A stretch of 64,000 nucleotides of DNA from Streptococcus salivarius (GTDB taxonomy: Bacteria; Bacillota; Bacilli; Lactobacillales; Streptococcaceae): assembly GCF_002094975.1 (NCBI RefSeq), contig NZ_CP015283.1:1349501-1413500 (forward strand), given 5' to 3'. Numbering within the stretch: position 1 is the first letter of the stretch; every line of letters begins with the position of its first letter. Below the pieces are notes generated by a model. That model saw nothing but the letters and a program-made list of their open reading frames with translations. It searched no databases and was not told the DNA's origin. Shown piece by piece: positions 43,847-52,590 of this stretch. Both the position numbers and the translations under genes were made by a program.

Positions 43847-44583
43847 TGCAAGCACTACTTAAAATCGAATGGATAAAAACATGGCGCAGTTGGCCTGTCT
43901 TTATCATGTCTATCGGAATGCCCGTCGGATTTTTCCTCTTGTTTTCAGGTATGGAGATGAGTCCTGACCCAGCGTCACAAAAAGCTTTTATCTTGTCCTA
44001 TATGTTGACCATGACAGGATTCTCTATGTCCAGCTTTGGCTTTTTTACCTTTCCCTACATGCTTAGAGAGGACCAAACGGAGCACTGGCTAACCTATATC
44101 GAACATTCAAAAATCAGTATTCAGGCCTATTACCTCTCTAAAATCTTCCGTGTTCTTATGAACTTTATGGTAGCTATCCTAGTGACTTTCTGTGTGGGAG
44201 CTTTTGCGCGTGATGTTGAGATGCCATTATCACATTGGCTTGGTTCAGGGGCTCTTTTACTCTTGTCAAGCCTAGTCTTCCTATCCTTTGGCTTGCTTCT
44301 TGCCCAAATTAAGTCTCAACAAATCATGGCTATCGTCGGAAATATCGTCTTTCTAGGTCTTGCTATTATCGGTGGTTCTTGGATGCCAGTAACCATGTTT
44401 CCAAAATGGGTTCAGCACATTTCGGAGTGGACACCCATCTATCATATCAATCAGTTAGTAGTCAATTTCGCAAAAAAAGGGGAATTTTCATGGAAATCGC
44501 TCATTTTTATCTTGGTCTATGCTACAATAACTACAGGCTTAGCCCTTTTTATCAAATCTTACAGAGAAAGTGACCATGTTTAG
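43846..44583 (+). CDS. ABC-2 exporter permease, copy 2
   Basis: The 245-residue six-helix membrane protein is paralogous to the permease at 40134 (shared MTGFSMSSFG and EDQTEHWLTYIEHSKIS segments). Partner of the preceding ATPase; the kinase gene begins within its last codons. Likely exports a toxic envelope-active compound. Confidence 0.88.
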   Translation: MQALLKIEWIKTWRSWPVFIMSIGMPVGFFLLFSGMEMSPDPASQKAFILSYMLTMTGFSMSSFGFFTFPYMLREDQTEHWLTYIEHSKISIQAYYLSKIFRVLMNFMVAILVTFCVGAFARDVEMPLSHWLGSGALLLLSSLVFLSFGLLLAQIKSQQIMAIVGNIVFLGLAIIGGSWMPVTMFPKWVQHISEWTPIYHINQLVVNFAKKGEFSWKSLIFILVYATITTGLALFIKSYRESDHV

Positions 44584-45670
44584 AAGTTACCAGAAGAATG
44601 ATTTCGCTTATTTTGTTAGTCTGATTTTCCTTGTTTTCCCAATCTTAGGAGTTTTTGGCGGGTATTTTCCAGTCTGGACCCTGTTATTGACAGGTTTGTT
44701 TACCATCGCTTATCTCCTTATAGTGTATTTGAAAAAAGCTTATAGCAAGTGGATTCCCTTTCTGTGGTTTTACACTCTAGCTTACATTATCTTTATGTCC
44801 ATGACCTTCCAGGGTGGCATGATGTGGTTTGTTTTTTTCAACGTTAATCTTCTCGTTTGGCACTTTGAGGATAGCATATCTTCTTATCGATTCTTATCCT
44901 TTCTAACGACACTCTTGATTTTGACGTCATCATCCTTCCAACTGACAGACGATTTGAGCACCCACCTCATGTCTCTGGCTATTACTCTTTTTTCTTTGGG
45001 AATGTACTATTTTCAAAACCGTATACGTCAGGAGAGAAAGATGGAAGAAGCCCTTGCAGAGCAGAATCGGACCATTAATATCCTGTCAGCTGAAAATGAA
45101 CGCAATCGTATCGGTCGTGATTTGCACGATACCTTAGGACATACCTTTGCTATGATGAGTCTTAAAACAGAGTTAGCTCTGAAACAGATGGACAAGGAGC
45201 AGTATGAAGCTGCTAGAAAGAATCTGGAAGAATTGAACCAGATTAGTCGTGACTCCATGTACGAGGTGCGTGAGATTGTCAATAAGCTTAAGTACCGAAC
45301 CGTGGCCGAGGAGTTACTGGAACTCGAGCGACTCTTTGACCTATCTGATATCGTCTTGACCGTGGATAGTAGTCTTGACTTAGACAGCCTGTCACCTGTT
45401 AGCCAGTCGACCTTGTCCATGGTGCTTCGTGAACTGGCCAATAATGTCATCAAACATAGTCAGGCTGAAAGCTGTCAGATTCGTCTAAGACGTGATCATG
45501 GTATTGTCCTTGAGTTTGAGGATGATGGTTGTGGCTTTGAGGAAGTCACAGGACAAGAGCTACACAGTATCAGAGAGCGTCTTAGTTTGGTAGATGGAGA
45601 CTTGGAAATTCTGTCTCAATCGCATCCAACCATTATTCGTGTGCATTTAAAAGAGGGAGGAAAAGCATGA
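44576..45670 (+). CDS. Histidine kinase of the DesK/LiaS (HisKA_3) class
   Basis: The ATG at 44576 lies inside the permease end; 364 residues. The first 150 residues hold about five membrane helices, then a coiled coil and the HisKA_3 box [13 protein letters not shown] (His about 184), followed by an HATPase domain ([20 protein letters not shown]). The multi-helix input suggests sensing within the membrane. It phosphorylates the regulator encoded next, with 4-base overlap. Confidence 0.9.
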   Translation: MFRSYQKNDFAYFVSLIFLVFPILGVFGGYFPVWTLLLTGLFTIAYLLIVYLKKAYSKWIPFLWFYTLAYIIFMSMTFQGGMMWFVFFNVNLLVWHFEDSISSYRFLSFLTTLLILTSSSFQLTDDLSTHLMSLAITLFSLGMYYFQNRIRQERKMEEALAEQNRTINILSAENERNRIGRDLHDTLGHTFAMMSLKTELALKQMDKEQYEAARKNLEELNQISRDSMYEVREIVNKLKYRTVAEELLELERLFDLSDIVLTVDSSLDLDSLSPVSQSTLSMVLRELANNVIKHSQAESCQIRLRRDHGIVLEFEDDGCGFEEVTGQELHSIRERLSLVDGDLEILSQSHPTIIRVHLKEGGKA

Positions 45671-46269
45671 AATTATTAGTCGCCGAAGACCAGTCAATGT
45701 TGAGGGATGCCCTCTGCCAACTCCTTATGTTGGAAGACGATGTCGAAGAGGTCCATGCGGCCAGTGATGGCCAAGAAGCCATTGCTCTCTTGGAAAAAGA
45801 AGAAGTCGACGTAGCCATTTTAGACATTGAAATGCCAGCTAAGACAGGCCTTGATGTCCTTGAGTGGATTCGAGCCAATCAAAGAGAAGTAAAGGTCGTC
45901 ATTGTGACTACTTTCAAACGTAAAGGCTATTTTAAACGAGCCCTTGCAGCACAGGTGGATGCCTACGTGCTCAAAGAGCGTTCCATCAGTGACCTCATGG
46001 CTACCATCCATAACGTCCTAGCAGGTCATAAGGAGTACTCACCAGAGCTTGTCGAAGGTGTTGCCTTTGACAATAACCCACTCAGCCAACGTGAACAAGA
46101 AGTCTTGGCCATGGTAGCCCAAGGTTCAACCAATCAAGAAATTGCAGAAAGCCTCTTTCTTTCAAATGGAACTGTCCGAAATTACATGACAGCCATCCTG
46201 ACTAAACTCGATGCAGGCAACCGAACAGAAGCCGTTAGCATTGCCAAAGAAAAAGATTGGTTGGGGTGA
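45667..46269 (+). CDS. NarL/LuxR-type response regulator (DesR/LiaR class)
   Basis: The 200-residue protein has a receiver domain (AEDQ acidic patch, phospho-Asp in VAILDIEMP, Lys in AYVLKERS) and a LuxR-type helix-turn-helix ([20 protein letters not shown], then [19 protein letters not shown]). RBS AGGGAGGA inside the kinase gene. Likely target: the palindrome cluster at 42467-42538. Last gene of the operon. Confidence 0.9.
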   Translation: MKLLVAEDQSMLRDALCQLLMLEDDVEEVHAASDGQEAIALLEKEEVDVAILDIEMPAKTGLDVLEWIRANQREVKVVIVTTFKRKGYFKRALAAQVDAYVLKERSISDLMATIHNVLAGHKEYSPELVEGVAFDNNPLSQREQEVLAMVAQGSTNQEIAESLFLSNGTVRNYMTAILTKLDAGNRTEAVSIAKEKDWLG

Positions 46270-46288
46270 GGAGAGGTAGATAAGAATG

Positions 46289-46311
46289 AAGTCACCATTG
46301 GTGGCTTTTTT
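46289..46311 (+). terminator. Terminator of the two-component operon, left border hairpin of island 2
   Basis: AAGTCACCA-TTGGTGGCTT followed by a T-run. A near copy lies at 52241-52265. Confidence 0.85.
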
Positions 46312-46439
46312 CATTATCCTGTCCTATATAGAAAGTATTTTGCATTTTTTCCAATATTTTGATTTATAATAGTGCTATAATTGTAGATAATAATTTTGTT
46401 AATTCTAATAACAACCTTTGGATGAAAAGGAGATATCAA

Positions 46440-47990
46440 ATGGTAGTTTCTGAAAAACGAATTGAAGACCTAAAAGGATTAAAATTTAATGTTCCTTCAT
46501 ATCAAAGGGGATATCGCTGGACTGAACATGAGGTTACAACTCTTTTAGAAGACCTCTATACACATAGTAAACAAAACAGAGATTATAAGTACTGTTTGCA
46601 GCCCTTGATTGTTAAGAAAGTTTCAGATAATACTTATGATGTAGTTGATGGTCAACAGAGGCTAACAACGATTTTTATTTTTTTGAAATTTATGTCTGCT
46701 GAATTTAGTAGTGGCCGTAGAAGAAGTAATCAATATGATTACTTTGAGTTGGTTTATGAAACAAGAGAACAGAGTGCTAAATATTTAAAAGAATTAAATT
46801 TTGATACTTATCAAGAAATCGAGGATTATGATATTGATGCACATCATATCAGTAAAGCTTTTGCTGCTATTGATAAATGGGTGGAACGAGAAGATATTAA
46901 TTCGGATAATGCTTTACACGATATTTATCAAGTCTTAACAGAGGCTGTTTTCTTTATTTGGTATGAAATTGATGAGACAGAAGACCCTATAAAACTATTT
47001 ACTAAAGTTAACTTAGGTAAGATTCCTTTGACTAATGCTGAGCTCATTAAGGCTCTATTGTTAGATCAAACTAATTATGAATCTGAAAATGATAGTGAAA
47101 GGATACAAAGGGGGATAGATTGGGATAATATTGAACATCGACTTCAAGAGGAATCATTTTGGAAGTTTCTTACAAATAGTGAGAATTATGTCACTAGGAT
47201 AGATCTTTTGTTTAACCTACTTGAACATCGTACTTTAGAAATACCTCAAAATGATATTTACTCAACTTTCTACTCAACTTTCTACTCAATCTACGCAAAA
47301 TATCAAAATGCCGAAAATAAACCGACTTTTATAAGTAACTACTGGAATGAAATCGACTTATTATTTGATGAATTAACTAACTGGTACAGGGACCTAAATA
47401 GATACCATTTAATCGGCTATCTATTATCGGTTGACGCTAAGAAAATTGAAGAGGTCTTTGAAGCTACTAGAGGGATGAAAAAGTCGGAAGCTTTTTCTAA
47501 ATTAAAAGACCTTGCTTATAAAACTCTTGCGGGTGATATAGATTCTATAGAAGAACTTTCCTATGGTACTAAAAATAAAACTATCAAATCTACTCTTTTA
47601 CTGTTTAATCTCGTTACTTTGATTAATAAGAGTGAAAAACAATATCGATTTCCTTTTGATATTTATAAGAAAGAGAAATGGGATATCGAGCATATTCATG
47701 CTACGGCTGATGAGACTGCTGAAGCTGATGATAGTCTAGCTAATTTAACTTTGCTAGACGCTAATACGAATCGATCTTATGGAAATAGTCCGTTTGATCA
47801 AAAACGAAGAATTATTATTGAGGTTGATGCAGAAGGGAAATTTGTACCTGTTTATACGCGTAATGTGTTTTTGAAAGTCTATAGCAATGAGGTAGATGGA
47901 CTTGATGACTGGACTGAAAAGGATAAAGACAGTTATATTCAAGCGATAAAACAGGAATTTAACCAATTTTTTGGAGATTATGAGGAGTAG
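46440..47990 (+). CDS. DUF262-DUF1524 protein (GmrSD-type restriction component)
   Basis: The start chosen is the ATG at 46440, 6 bases after AAAAGGAGA; 516 residues. The N-terminus has the DUF262 NTPase signature: VPSYQRGYRW and DGQQRLTT (Asp about 70). The C-terminus has a DUF1524 HNH-like nuclease core: KWDIEHIHA (His about 418), SLANLTLLD, NRSYGNSPFDQKRR. DUF262 and DUF1524 together define GmrSD-type IV restriction enzymes that cut modified phage DNA using NTP. Fusion in one chain is common in Firmicutes. First gene of a three-gene accessory unit. Confidence 0.85.
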   Translation: MVVSEKRIEDLKGLKFNVPSYQRGYRWTEHEVTTLLEDLYTHSKQNRDYKYCLQPLIVKKVSDNTYDVVDGQQRLTTIFIFLKFMSAEFSSGRRRSNQYDYFELVYETREQSAKYLKELNFDTYQEIEDYDIDAHHISKAFAAIDKWVEREDINSDNALHDIYQVLTEAVFFIWYEIDETEDPIKLFTKVNLGKIPLTNAELIKALLLDQTNYESENDSERIQRGIDWDNIEHRLQEESFWKFLTNSENYVTRIDLLFNLLEHRTLEIPQNDIYSTFYSTFYSIYAKYQNAENKPTFISNYWNEIDLLFDELTNWYRDLNRYHLIGYLLSVDAKKIEEVFEATRGMKKSEAFSKLKDLAYKTLAGDIDSIEELSYGTKNKTIKSTLLLFNLVTLINKSEKQYRFPFDIYKKEKWDIEHIHATADETAEADDSLANLTLLDANTNRSYGNSPFDQKRRIIIEVDAEGKFVPVYTRNVFLKVYSNEVDGLDDWTEKDKDSYIQAIKQEFNQFFGDYEE

Positions 47991-47992
47991 TC

Positions 47993-50077
47993 ATGCAAGA
48001 GATCAACGCAAAATATAACTTAAAATCATTGTTAGAAAATTATCGAGTCGTAATTCCCTTGATTCAGCGAGACTATGCACAAGGTAGAAAGGATAAAAGA
48101 ACCACCGAAGTTCGAAAAAAATTACTGCAGGATATTAATACTGCCTTAATTGACACAAACGTTGGGCCACTCGATTTGAATTTTATTTATGGAAAATCAA
48201 CTAATGGGAAGTTTATTCCATTAGATGGACAACAACGTCTGACAACTTTATTCTTGGTTTATCTTTTTGCTTATAGAGATAATGATGAGTGTGACTTTTT
48301 GGGTAATTTCTCTTATGAAACTAGAAAGTCTTCTACACAATTTTTCGAGAGTCTAGTTGAGAATAGAAGAATTTTTTTTACAAAAGCAAAAAGTCCTTCC
48401 GAAATCATAAAAGATGAGCCGTGGTTTGCAGATTCATGGCAGTTAGATCCAACTGTACAAGGTGCTTTGAAAACACTAGATGACATTTCTGACTCTTTTG
48501 ATTATGGGTTTGATTATGTTTCAGTATTATCAGATTCTAGTAACCAAAAACTTGTGTTCAATTTCCTTGATATAGATAAACTTGGTTCAGAAGATGAGCT
48601 CTATATCAAACTGAATTCTAGGGGGCGCCCGTTAACTGACTTTGAAAATTTTAAAGCAAGATTAATTGATAGAATAAAGAAAATAGATAGTCATTTAGAA
48701 AGGGAATTTTCCCAAAATATTGATACAAAATGGACTGATGTTATTTGGAATATTGATAAAAATGCCTTTGACACCAACTTTTTAAATTTATTTGAAATTG
48801 TCCTTATCAATAATTTAGATAGCCTTGATTATTCTAAACGTGATAATTGGACTCTTGAAATTGACTTTGAAACTATAGAAATAAGTCATATAGAAATAAT
48901 TGTATCTGTTCTTGATTTCCTCTCCAAGAATAAAATGACTGATGCTTCATCTATCTTAGAATGTTCAATAGTTAACAAAACTCTGAAGGATAGGGTTTAC
49001 TTTCACGTTATTTCAACATTCATTGAACATCAGGGTGATACATTAGATACTAGCTATAAAAACTGGTACCGTATCTTTAGGAACCTGATTAATAACTCAG
49101 TTATAGATTCTCAAGATTCATATGAACGGGCAATCAAGGGGATTAATGAACAAATCGAACATACTTCAGACCTGCTAGAATATCTAGCCGAGGGAAATAG
49201 AATTAATGGTTTCAGTATTGACCAAGTTGACGAAGAGATTGAAAAAGCTAAATTGATAACAGCAGATGATTCCTATAGAGAGATTATTGAAGTTGCTGAA
49301 AATCATCGCTATTTTGATGGTCAGATTCGAAGTTGCTTCTACTTCGAAGAGAATGATTTGCCAAGCAGAAAGATTGATGATATTTCAATCTATTGGAATA
49401 AAATATCAAAAATGTTTACTGAAATAGAGCCTAAAGAAGGTCTATTAATGCGGGCAGCTTTGCTAGCTCTAGGAGACTATACAATGACTACAGCTAATAA
49501 TTATAAAACGCTGTATCGGGATAATTCAAATGAGTCTTCTGGGTATGCACCAAGCCTTAAAAGTTTATTTTCATCTCGAAATGAGTATGTCAAAAGATTA
49601 CTTGATGAAGTAGATATTACCAAGCCACTAGATGGTGAGTATCGTCGTATTATCCAAGACAATATTAGTCATCTGACTCCTCAGGAATGGCGTTATGCCT
49701 TCATTTCTTATTATGAAACCATGTTTAGTAAAATGGATTCTTCACAATATAGAATGAAATCTCCGTTCTGGCTTAATCGGTCAGAAGAGATGTTGTTAAT
49801 TCCCAATAAGAGCTCTAGTGCTAGAAACTATGATATTCATTTGATAGCCCTAGAAGAAAAACTAAAGGAATTAGGAATACAATCTTATTATCAAAGTGAG
49901 AAAGGGATTGAAAGTACCAATAGGATTCTTTATGTAAACGAAGTATATGAAGTCAGATTTCGAGGAAATCATTTTAGCCTTAATTTAATAGGTGGTGAAG
50001 AAGCAGAGGAAGAACATTTTGATCCTACGCTATCATTTTTGGATATAGCAGAATACTTGAATAATAAATTGCACTAA
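47993..50077 (+). CDS. Second DUF262 protein
   Basis: The 694-residue protein starts 2 bases after the first DUF262 gene. It has VIPLIQRDYAQGR, PLDGQQRLTT (Asp about 78) and YIKLNSRGRPLTDFENFKARL, all hallmarks of DUF262. No HNH motif is evident at its C-terminus, so it may be the regulatory or recognition subunit, with the partner supplying the nuclease. Tightly coupled to gene 1. The C-terminal half is not recognised. Confidence 0.82.
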   Translation: MQEINAKYNLKSLLENYRVVIPLIQRDYAQGRKDKRTTEVRKKLLQDINTALIDTNVGPLDLNFIYGKSTNGKFIPLDGQQRLTTLFLVYLFAYRDNDECDFLGNFSYETRKSSTQFFESLVENRRIFFTKAKSPSEIIKDEPWFADSWQLDPTVQGALKTLDDISDSFDYGFDYVSVLSDSSNQKLVFNFLDIDKLGSEDELYIKLNSRGRPLTDFENFKARLIDRIKKIDSHLEREFSQNIDTKWTDVIWNIDKNAFDTNFLNLFEIVLINNLDSLDYSKRDNWTLEIDFETIEISHIEIIVSVLDFLSKNKMTDASSILECSIVNKTLKDRVYFHVISTFIEHQGDTLDTSYKNWYRIFRNLINNSVIDSQDSYERAIKGINEQIEHTSDLLEYLAEGNRINGFSIDQVDEEIEKAKLITADDSYREIIEVAENHRYFDGQIRSCFYFEENDLPSRKIDDISIYWNKISKMFTEIEPKEGLLMRAALLALGDYTMTTANNYKTLYRDNSNESSGYAPSLKSLFSSRNEYVKRLLDEVDITKPLDGEYRRIIQDNISHLTPQEWRYAFISYYETMFSKMDSSQYRMKSPFWLNRSEEMLLIPNKSSSARNYDIHLIALEEKLKELGIQSYYQSEKGIESTNRILYVNEVYEVRFRGNHFSLNLIGGEEAEEEHFDPTLSFLDIAEYLNNKLH

Positions 50078-50083
50078 TATTAT

Positions 50084-50118
50084 CACAAAGGCTAGTGAAG
50101 TTCACACTGGCCTTTGTG
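50084..50118 (+). terminator. Hairpin after the DUF262 pair
   Basis: CACAAAGGC / GCCTTTGTG stem with a loop of about 17 bases; no long T-run follows, so termination may be partial. Confidence 0.5.
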
Positions 50119-50234
50119 TATTAAATCTCAATTTTTATTGTAAGCTAGTATAAAAAAGACTTGAGATAATTACGAATAGAATGAGGATAATGATATTATA
50201 TTCTAGAAGTTATAATCAAGCATGAGGTCGATTA

Positions 50235-51242
50235 ATGAAAGAAGAAAATAATTTGCAAGGGAAAACCAGTCGCCTTTTATATTTTATGTCTGAATTGGAA
50301 AAGGGGCATAAGGTTAATAAAACTGATTACCTTAAACGTTTTAATATCGCCGAGCGAACCTTTAAAGATGATTTAAGGGAATTAAAGGAAAATCTAAAAA
50401 TACTTAGAGATGACATGAAAATAAAGTATTCTCGACTTGCAGGAACCTATGAGGCAGAATATAACCATGGTTATGGTAACTTAAAGTACAACCAGGCCGT
50501 CATCTTGTCTAAGATTCTTTTAGAAAGTAGAGCACTACGTGTTGAGGAAGTTAGAGAAATCATTGATACCTTTGTAGAGAGAGCTGTTGATGATAGGGAA
50601 CGTCAGCGTATTAGAAACTTTACGGAACGGGAACTAGAGGAGTATAAGGAATTATCGATTTACAGGGACAATAAGAGTAAATCAATCTTGCCTCATCTAT
50701 CCGCTATTTTTGATGCTATTGAGAATCAGAAGCCTCTTTCTTTTAAGTATACGAAATACCAAGGTAAGGATGCCGATTATGATGTGTTACCGGTCTCGAT
50801 TATGTTTAATGACCATTATTTTTATTGTATGGCATATAAAGTTGAAGAAAAAGATGGAAGATTAAAAATAGATACAAGGAGTCTGCGTAATTTTCGACTG
50901 GATCGTTTTAAAACTGTTCATCGTTCGAAGCATAATACAGAATTAATATTAAGTTCTGAGGAATTAACTCAAATTTTGTCAGATAGTGATGTTCGTTATC
51001 ATACTTTCTTGATGTTTTCAGATACGGAAAAATTTCGGATTAGATTCAGATATGTTGGTCAGTTTTGGGAAGTACTTGAAGATGATATCCCTGCACTTAA
51101 AGTTATTGAGAAAGATACAAGGAGTACAGTTCCTAGGGTAATATATGAAATTGAAACCTATGGCAGAGATAGTTTTCAACGTTATATTGATCGATTTAAT
51201 GGGGTGTTTACTATACTTGAACTAGAAAAAATAAATAAGTAA
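50235..51242 (+). CDS. WYL-domain transcriptional regulator
   Basis: The 335-residue protein has an N-terminal winged helix (about 10-65: SRLLYFMSELEKGHKVNKTD) and a WYL-type ligand-sensing domain in the second half (PLSFKYTKYQ, DHYFYCMAYK, FRLDRFKTVHRS). WYL regulators such as BrxR and CapW control phage-defence genes and sense nucleic-acid ligands. Its location 157 bases after the DUF262 pair suggests it controls that pair. Confidence 0.82.
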   Translation: MKEENNLQGKTSRLLYFMSELEKGHKVNKTDYLKRFNIAERTFKDDLRELKENLKILRDDMKIKYSRLAGTYEAEYNHGYGNLKYNQAVILSKILLESRALRVEEVREIIDTFVERAVDDRERQRIRNFTERELEEYKELSIYRDNKSKSILPHLSAIFDAIENQKPLSFKYTKYQGKDADYDVLPVSIMFNDHYFYCMAYKVEEKDGRLKIDTRSLRNFRLDRFKTVHRSKHNTELILSSEELTQILSDSDVRYHTFLMFSDTEKFRIRFRYVGQFWEVLEDDIPALKVIEKDTRSTVPRVIYEIETYGRDSFQRYIDRFNGVFTILELEKINK

Positions 51243-51281
51243 AATTGACACTTATTTTAAATAGCATTTCGCAAAAAAACA

Positions 51282-51308
51282 GAAGTACGTTTTATACGTA
51301 CTTTTTTT
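51282..51308 (+). terminator. Terminator of the WYL gene
   Basis: AAGTACGT-TTTAT-ACGTACTT followed by T-run. Confidence 0.85.
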
Positions 51309-51452
51309 GTTGTATTGTTTGAAAGTATAAAACAGATGGACAATGATATGTTTAAGGTACTTGTATTGTGTATTTCTGGTGATAAAATATAGTTGTAAAT
51401 AAATAATGCAAAACAAAAGTACAGCATTTATTACCAAAAGGAGGAAAGCAAA

Positions 51453-51721
51453 ATGTCTAAAATTAGAAAGATTATTTATAGAAACAAAATGAAACTAATG
51501 GAGAACAGACACTCAACAAAAGGTGTTTATTGTCATGGAGCTAAAAAAATAAAATAGTTTATGAGACTAATGCCAAAGCACTTCGTGCAGTAATGTTGTG
51601 TGAGGATCAAACCATTCGTACTTATTATTGTCATTATTGTGCAGGATTTCATACAACCTCAAGACCTGAACATGATGAATTAGATGATTTGTATATGTTT
51701 GCGAGAGCATATGTTTGTTAA
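51453..51721 (+). pseudogene. Small zinc-ribbon protein gene with -1 frameshift at a run of seven A
   Basis: A strong AAAAGGAGG site precedes ATG 51453 (MSKIRKIIYRNKMKLMENRH..). The frame stops at 51557 after 34 residues. Reading -1 at the A7 run (about 51541-51547) restores an uninterrupted frame to 51721, encoding a zinc-ribbon end: RTYYCHYCAGFHTTSRP (CxxCxxxH). Together about 89 residues. The total length is one base short of a multiple of three, so a single deleted A (or programmed frameshifting) explains it. Zinc-ribbon proteins of this type are small and of unknown role. Confidence 0.65.
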
Positions 51722-51838
51722 TGGTTAACACTAATAATGAACATAAACAAGGAAAACACATCTTTTCAGTGTGAAGTGTTGAAATTCATTCAATAGTTTA
51801 GGGATAAGAAATTTTATTTTAAAGGGAGAGAAATTATT

Positions 51839-52063
51839 ATGAACCTTATCATATTTTTTACCACAATTAATGTGTTAACATTCATGGCTTATGGAATTCT
51901 TTTTTGCATGAAATTAAAAATTAAGCGACTTGAAAAAGAAAACGAAAAGATTGAAGCTCGAAGAAAGATATATTTAGCCATTTTGGAGGATGACGAAGAT
52001 GCATTGTTAGCCATTATGAAGAAGGACAAAGAGTTATTGTTAGATGTGATAAATGGACTTTAA
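51839..52063 (+). CDS. Small membrane-anchored coiled-coil protein, hypothetical
   Basis: The 74-residue protein has one N-terminal membrane helix (about 3-25) followed by a charged coiled coil (KIKRLEKENEKIEARRK) and a short acidic tail (EDDEDALLAIMKKDKELL). RBS AAGGGAGAG. Last gene of the second island. Function unknown. Confidence 0.65.
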   Translation: MNLIIFFTTINVLTFMAYGILFCMKLKIKRLEKENEKIEARRKIYLAILEDDEDALLAIMKKDKELLLDVINGL

Positions 52064-52081
52064 TATATTTTTTCGTTTTTT

Positions 52082-52100
52082 AGATGAAGACTTTCATCTT
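52082..52100 (+). terminator. Terminator of the small coiled-coil gene
   Basis: AGATGAA-GAC-TTCATCT followed by TTT. Confidence 0.65.
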
Positions 52101-52240
52101 TTCCATAGCTTGGTTCTAAAGCTTACAACTACTTGAAGCAATTGTTCAAAGGAATTTTTATCATTGTGTAAAGTTATGATTTATACTCACAGAACTCAAA
52201 AAAGTAATTATTCCAAATTCTTTTTAGATTGTCTATCATT

Positions 52241-52265
52241 AAGTCACCATATGGTGGCTTTTCTT
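52241..52265 (+). terminator. Orphan terminator, near-copy of 46289-46311
   Basis: AAGTCACCA-TATGGTGGCTT then TTCTT. It ends no adjacent gene, and its stem equals that of the terminator on the other side of island 2, differing by one loop base. Confidence 0.75.
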
Positions 52266-52321
52266 ATGCCTTTTAATCTATCTAAACATTCACAAGCAAG
52301 AATGAGAGAAGTTGAAATGAG

Positions 52322-52347
52322 CCTCTACAGGAATATGTAGAGGCTTT
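52322..52347. other. Strong hairpin in the gap before the ABC operon
   Basis: GCCTCTAC / GTAGAGGC with a loop of about 8-10 bases and no long T-run. Role unknown. The rest of the 52064-52590 gap holds the orphan terminator and the promoter at 52447. Confidence 0.5.
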
Positions 52348-52446
52348 GATGAATTATTGAATTGTGTCATTTTATTTAGTGAATTAGACGGGTGGTTTTG
52401 ATTTTTTCAAGTATCAAAACTATTTTCTCTTTTGAGAGAATAACAC

Positions 52447-52475
52447 TTGGTTTCCTTTTTTAACTGCTTTATAAT
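52447..52475 (+). promoter_or_regulatory. Sigma-A promoter of the ABC-2 operon
   Basis: TTGGTT and TATAAT with 17-base spacing, giving a leader of about 110 bases. Confidence 0.75.
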
Positions 52476-52590
52476 AGAGTAATACTAAGGTCTTCTACTG
52501 TGATAAAGAAGGCAGATTTTAGGAGATGAGAAGTTGGCTTTTTGTGTTTAGAGGACACGGTTTGTTGATTTTTTACTGTAGGAGATAGAT

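Larger units (their letters stand above)
39256..44583 (+). repeat. Paralogous exporter duplication: 39256-40871 and 42968-44583
   Basis: The ATPase-permease pair occurs twice in the same order and with near-identical lengths (293/245 and 292/245 residues), offset by about 3.7 kb. The proteins align over their full length with few differences, and some DNA stretches are identical (for example around 39607 and 43325). The two intervening genes (deaminase, BASS) and two small membrane genes separate the copies. Confidence 0.85.

Noticed and set aside
51567..51761. 64-codon minus-strand frame
   Set aside because: It lies opposite the zinc-ribbon coding sequence, which has a strong ribosome binding site and CxxC motif; the minus frame has neither.
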